NCBI GenBank assembly: GCA_018398765.1
Contig: JAHBMJ010000654.1
Coordinates: 8,977 to 28,976 of the forward strand
Length of the DNA: 20,000 bases
Direction: 5' to 3'
Origin: Chromera velia
Lineage: Eukaryota; Sar; Chromeraceae
A program made the translations under genes and the position numbers. Positions 19,589 to 20,000 of the stretch are shown here, piece by piece. The notes beneath the pieces were generated by a model. That model was given only the letters and a program-made list of their open reading frames with translations, was not told where the DNA came from and made no database searches. Each line of letters opens with the position of its first letter. Within the stretch, counting starts at the first letter, position 1.

Positions 19589-20000
19589 CTGCATCCATCC
19601 ATCCATCCATTCATTGAGTCACCCCCTCTTCGATCCATTCGTTGATTCACTCATTGATTCCACCGCTCAATTGTTCATTCACTAATTACTCTTTTATATA
19701 TTCATTCATCTGCATGAATTACAGAGCACAGGGAATCAAACCAACAAAGTGGTCATATATCCGGTCACTCGCACAAGAAAAGCCACTCAAGCCACGCGGC
19801 AGACTTGTGTTTTGAGTAATTCATTTTTCATTTGTTTCTGTCGCACGGAAAGACATGCTTGAAGATTCATCACTCCCGTCGCACCCCATGCATCAATTAA
19901 GAGTCAGGCGGGCACTCAACCAACCAACCTCTGCCCAGAGGAGCACCCCCATGCCCGCCACTGATTCCGCAAGCCACCTAGAGGACGCCATCAGCCTGCA
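19205..20000. repeat. Right arm of the inverted segmental duplication (runs off the window)
   Basis: Reverse complement of 8876-9701. The last bases (GACGCCATCAGCCTGCA) are the complement of the exon boundary at 8876-8892, so similarity continues past the window and could include more of the plus-strand gene. It lacks the 14-base tandem duplication and one GGAT-like block found in the left arm. Confidence 0.9.
19592..19611. repeat. (ATCC)n simple repeat in the right arm
   Basis: This is the counterpart of the GGAT repeat at 9274-9317, with fewer units. The length difference breaks the upstream frame between the two arms. Confidence 0.85.

Overview
The window reads as nuclear DNA of a eukaryotic alga. 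It has interrupted genes with GT-AG introns, many dinucleotide microsatellites in the introns, and one gene whose product carries an ER signal peptide, then a plastid transit peptide starting with Phe, then a twin-arginine thylakoid signal. That three-step leader belongs to algae with secondary (complex) plastids. Long (GT)n-rich introns and mid-range GC make a chromerid such as Chromera velia my best guess. The species is an inference, not something I can prove here.

Layout. Bases 1-740 are AT-rich and empty. Bases ~1395-8898, plus strand, hold a gene of at least 12 exons for a multi-pass membrane protein I do not recognise. All exon phases chain and sum to 1512 nt (503 residues plus stop). 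The gene may run on to an exon at 9318-9746. Bases 9747-10450 are AT-rich with ATTC repeats. Bases 10451-13808, minus strand, hold a seven-exon gene for a 368-residue thylakoid-lumen protein. Its exons all join in phase 0. Bases 14046-16822 hold a non-coding repeat family: a truncated copy and two full tandem copies of a 1.2-kb unit (period 1198). Bases 16824-18400 hold simple repeats, one weak ORF and a long GA-rich tract. Bases 18400-19130 are AT-rich. Bases 19133-20000 are an inverted near-copy of 8876-9701 that runs off the window end.

The two genes converge (tail to tail), and the 3' end of the first is duplicated in inverted orientation on the far side of the second. I see no functional link between them.

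The most unusual signal is in the tandem repeat. By eye, the two 1.2-kb copies differ at about 56 positions without indels, and about 53 of these are transitions. The inverted duplication in the same window shows roughly 9 transitions to 11 transversions. This points to a special mutational process (RIP-like or methyl-cytosine deamination), organelle-type mutation before transfer, or selection on a folded RNA. No CRISPR array, confident tRNA or intact rRNA gene, or complete transposon was found.
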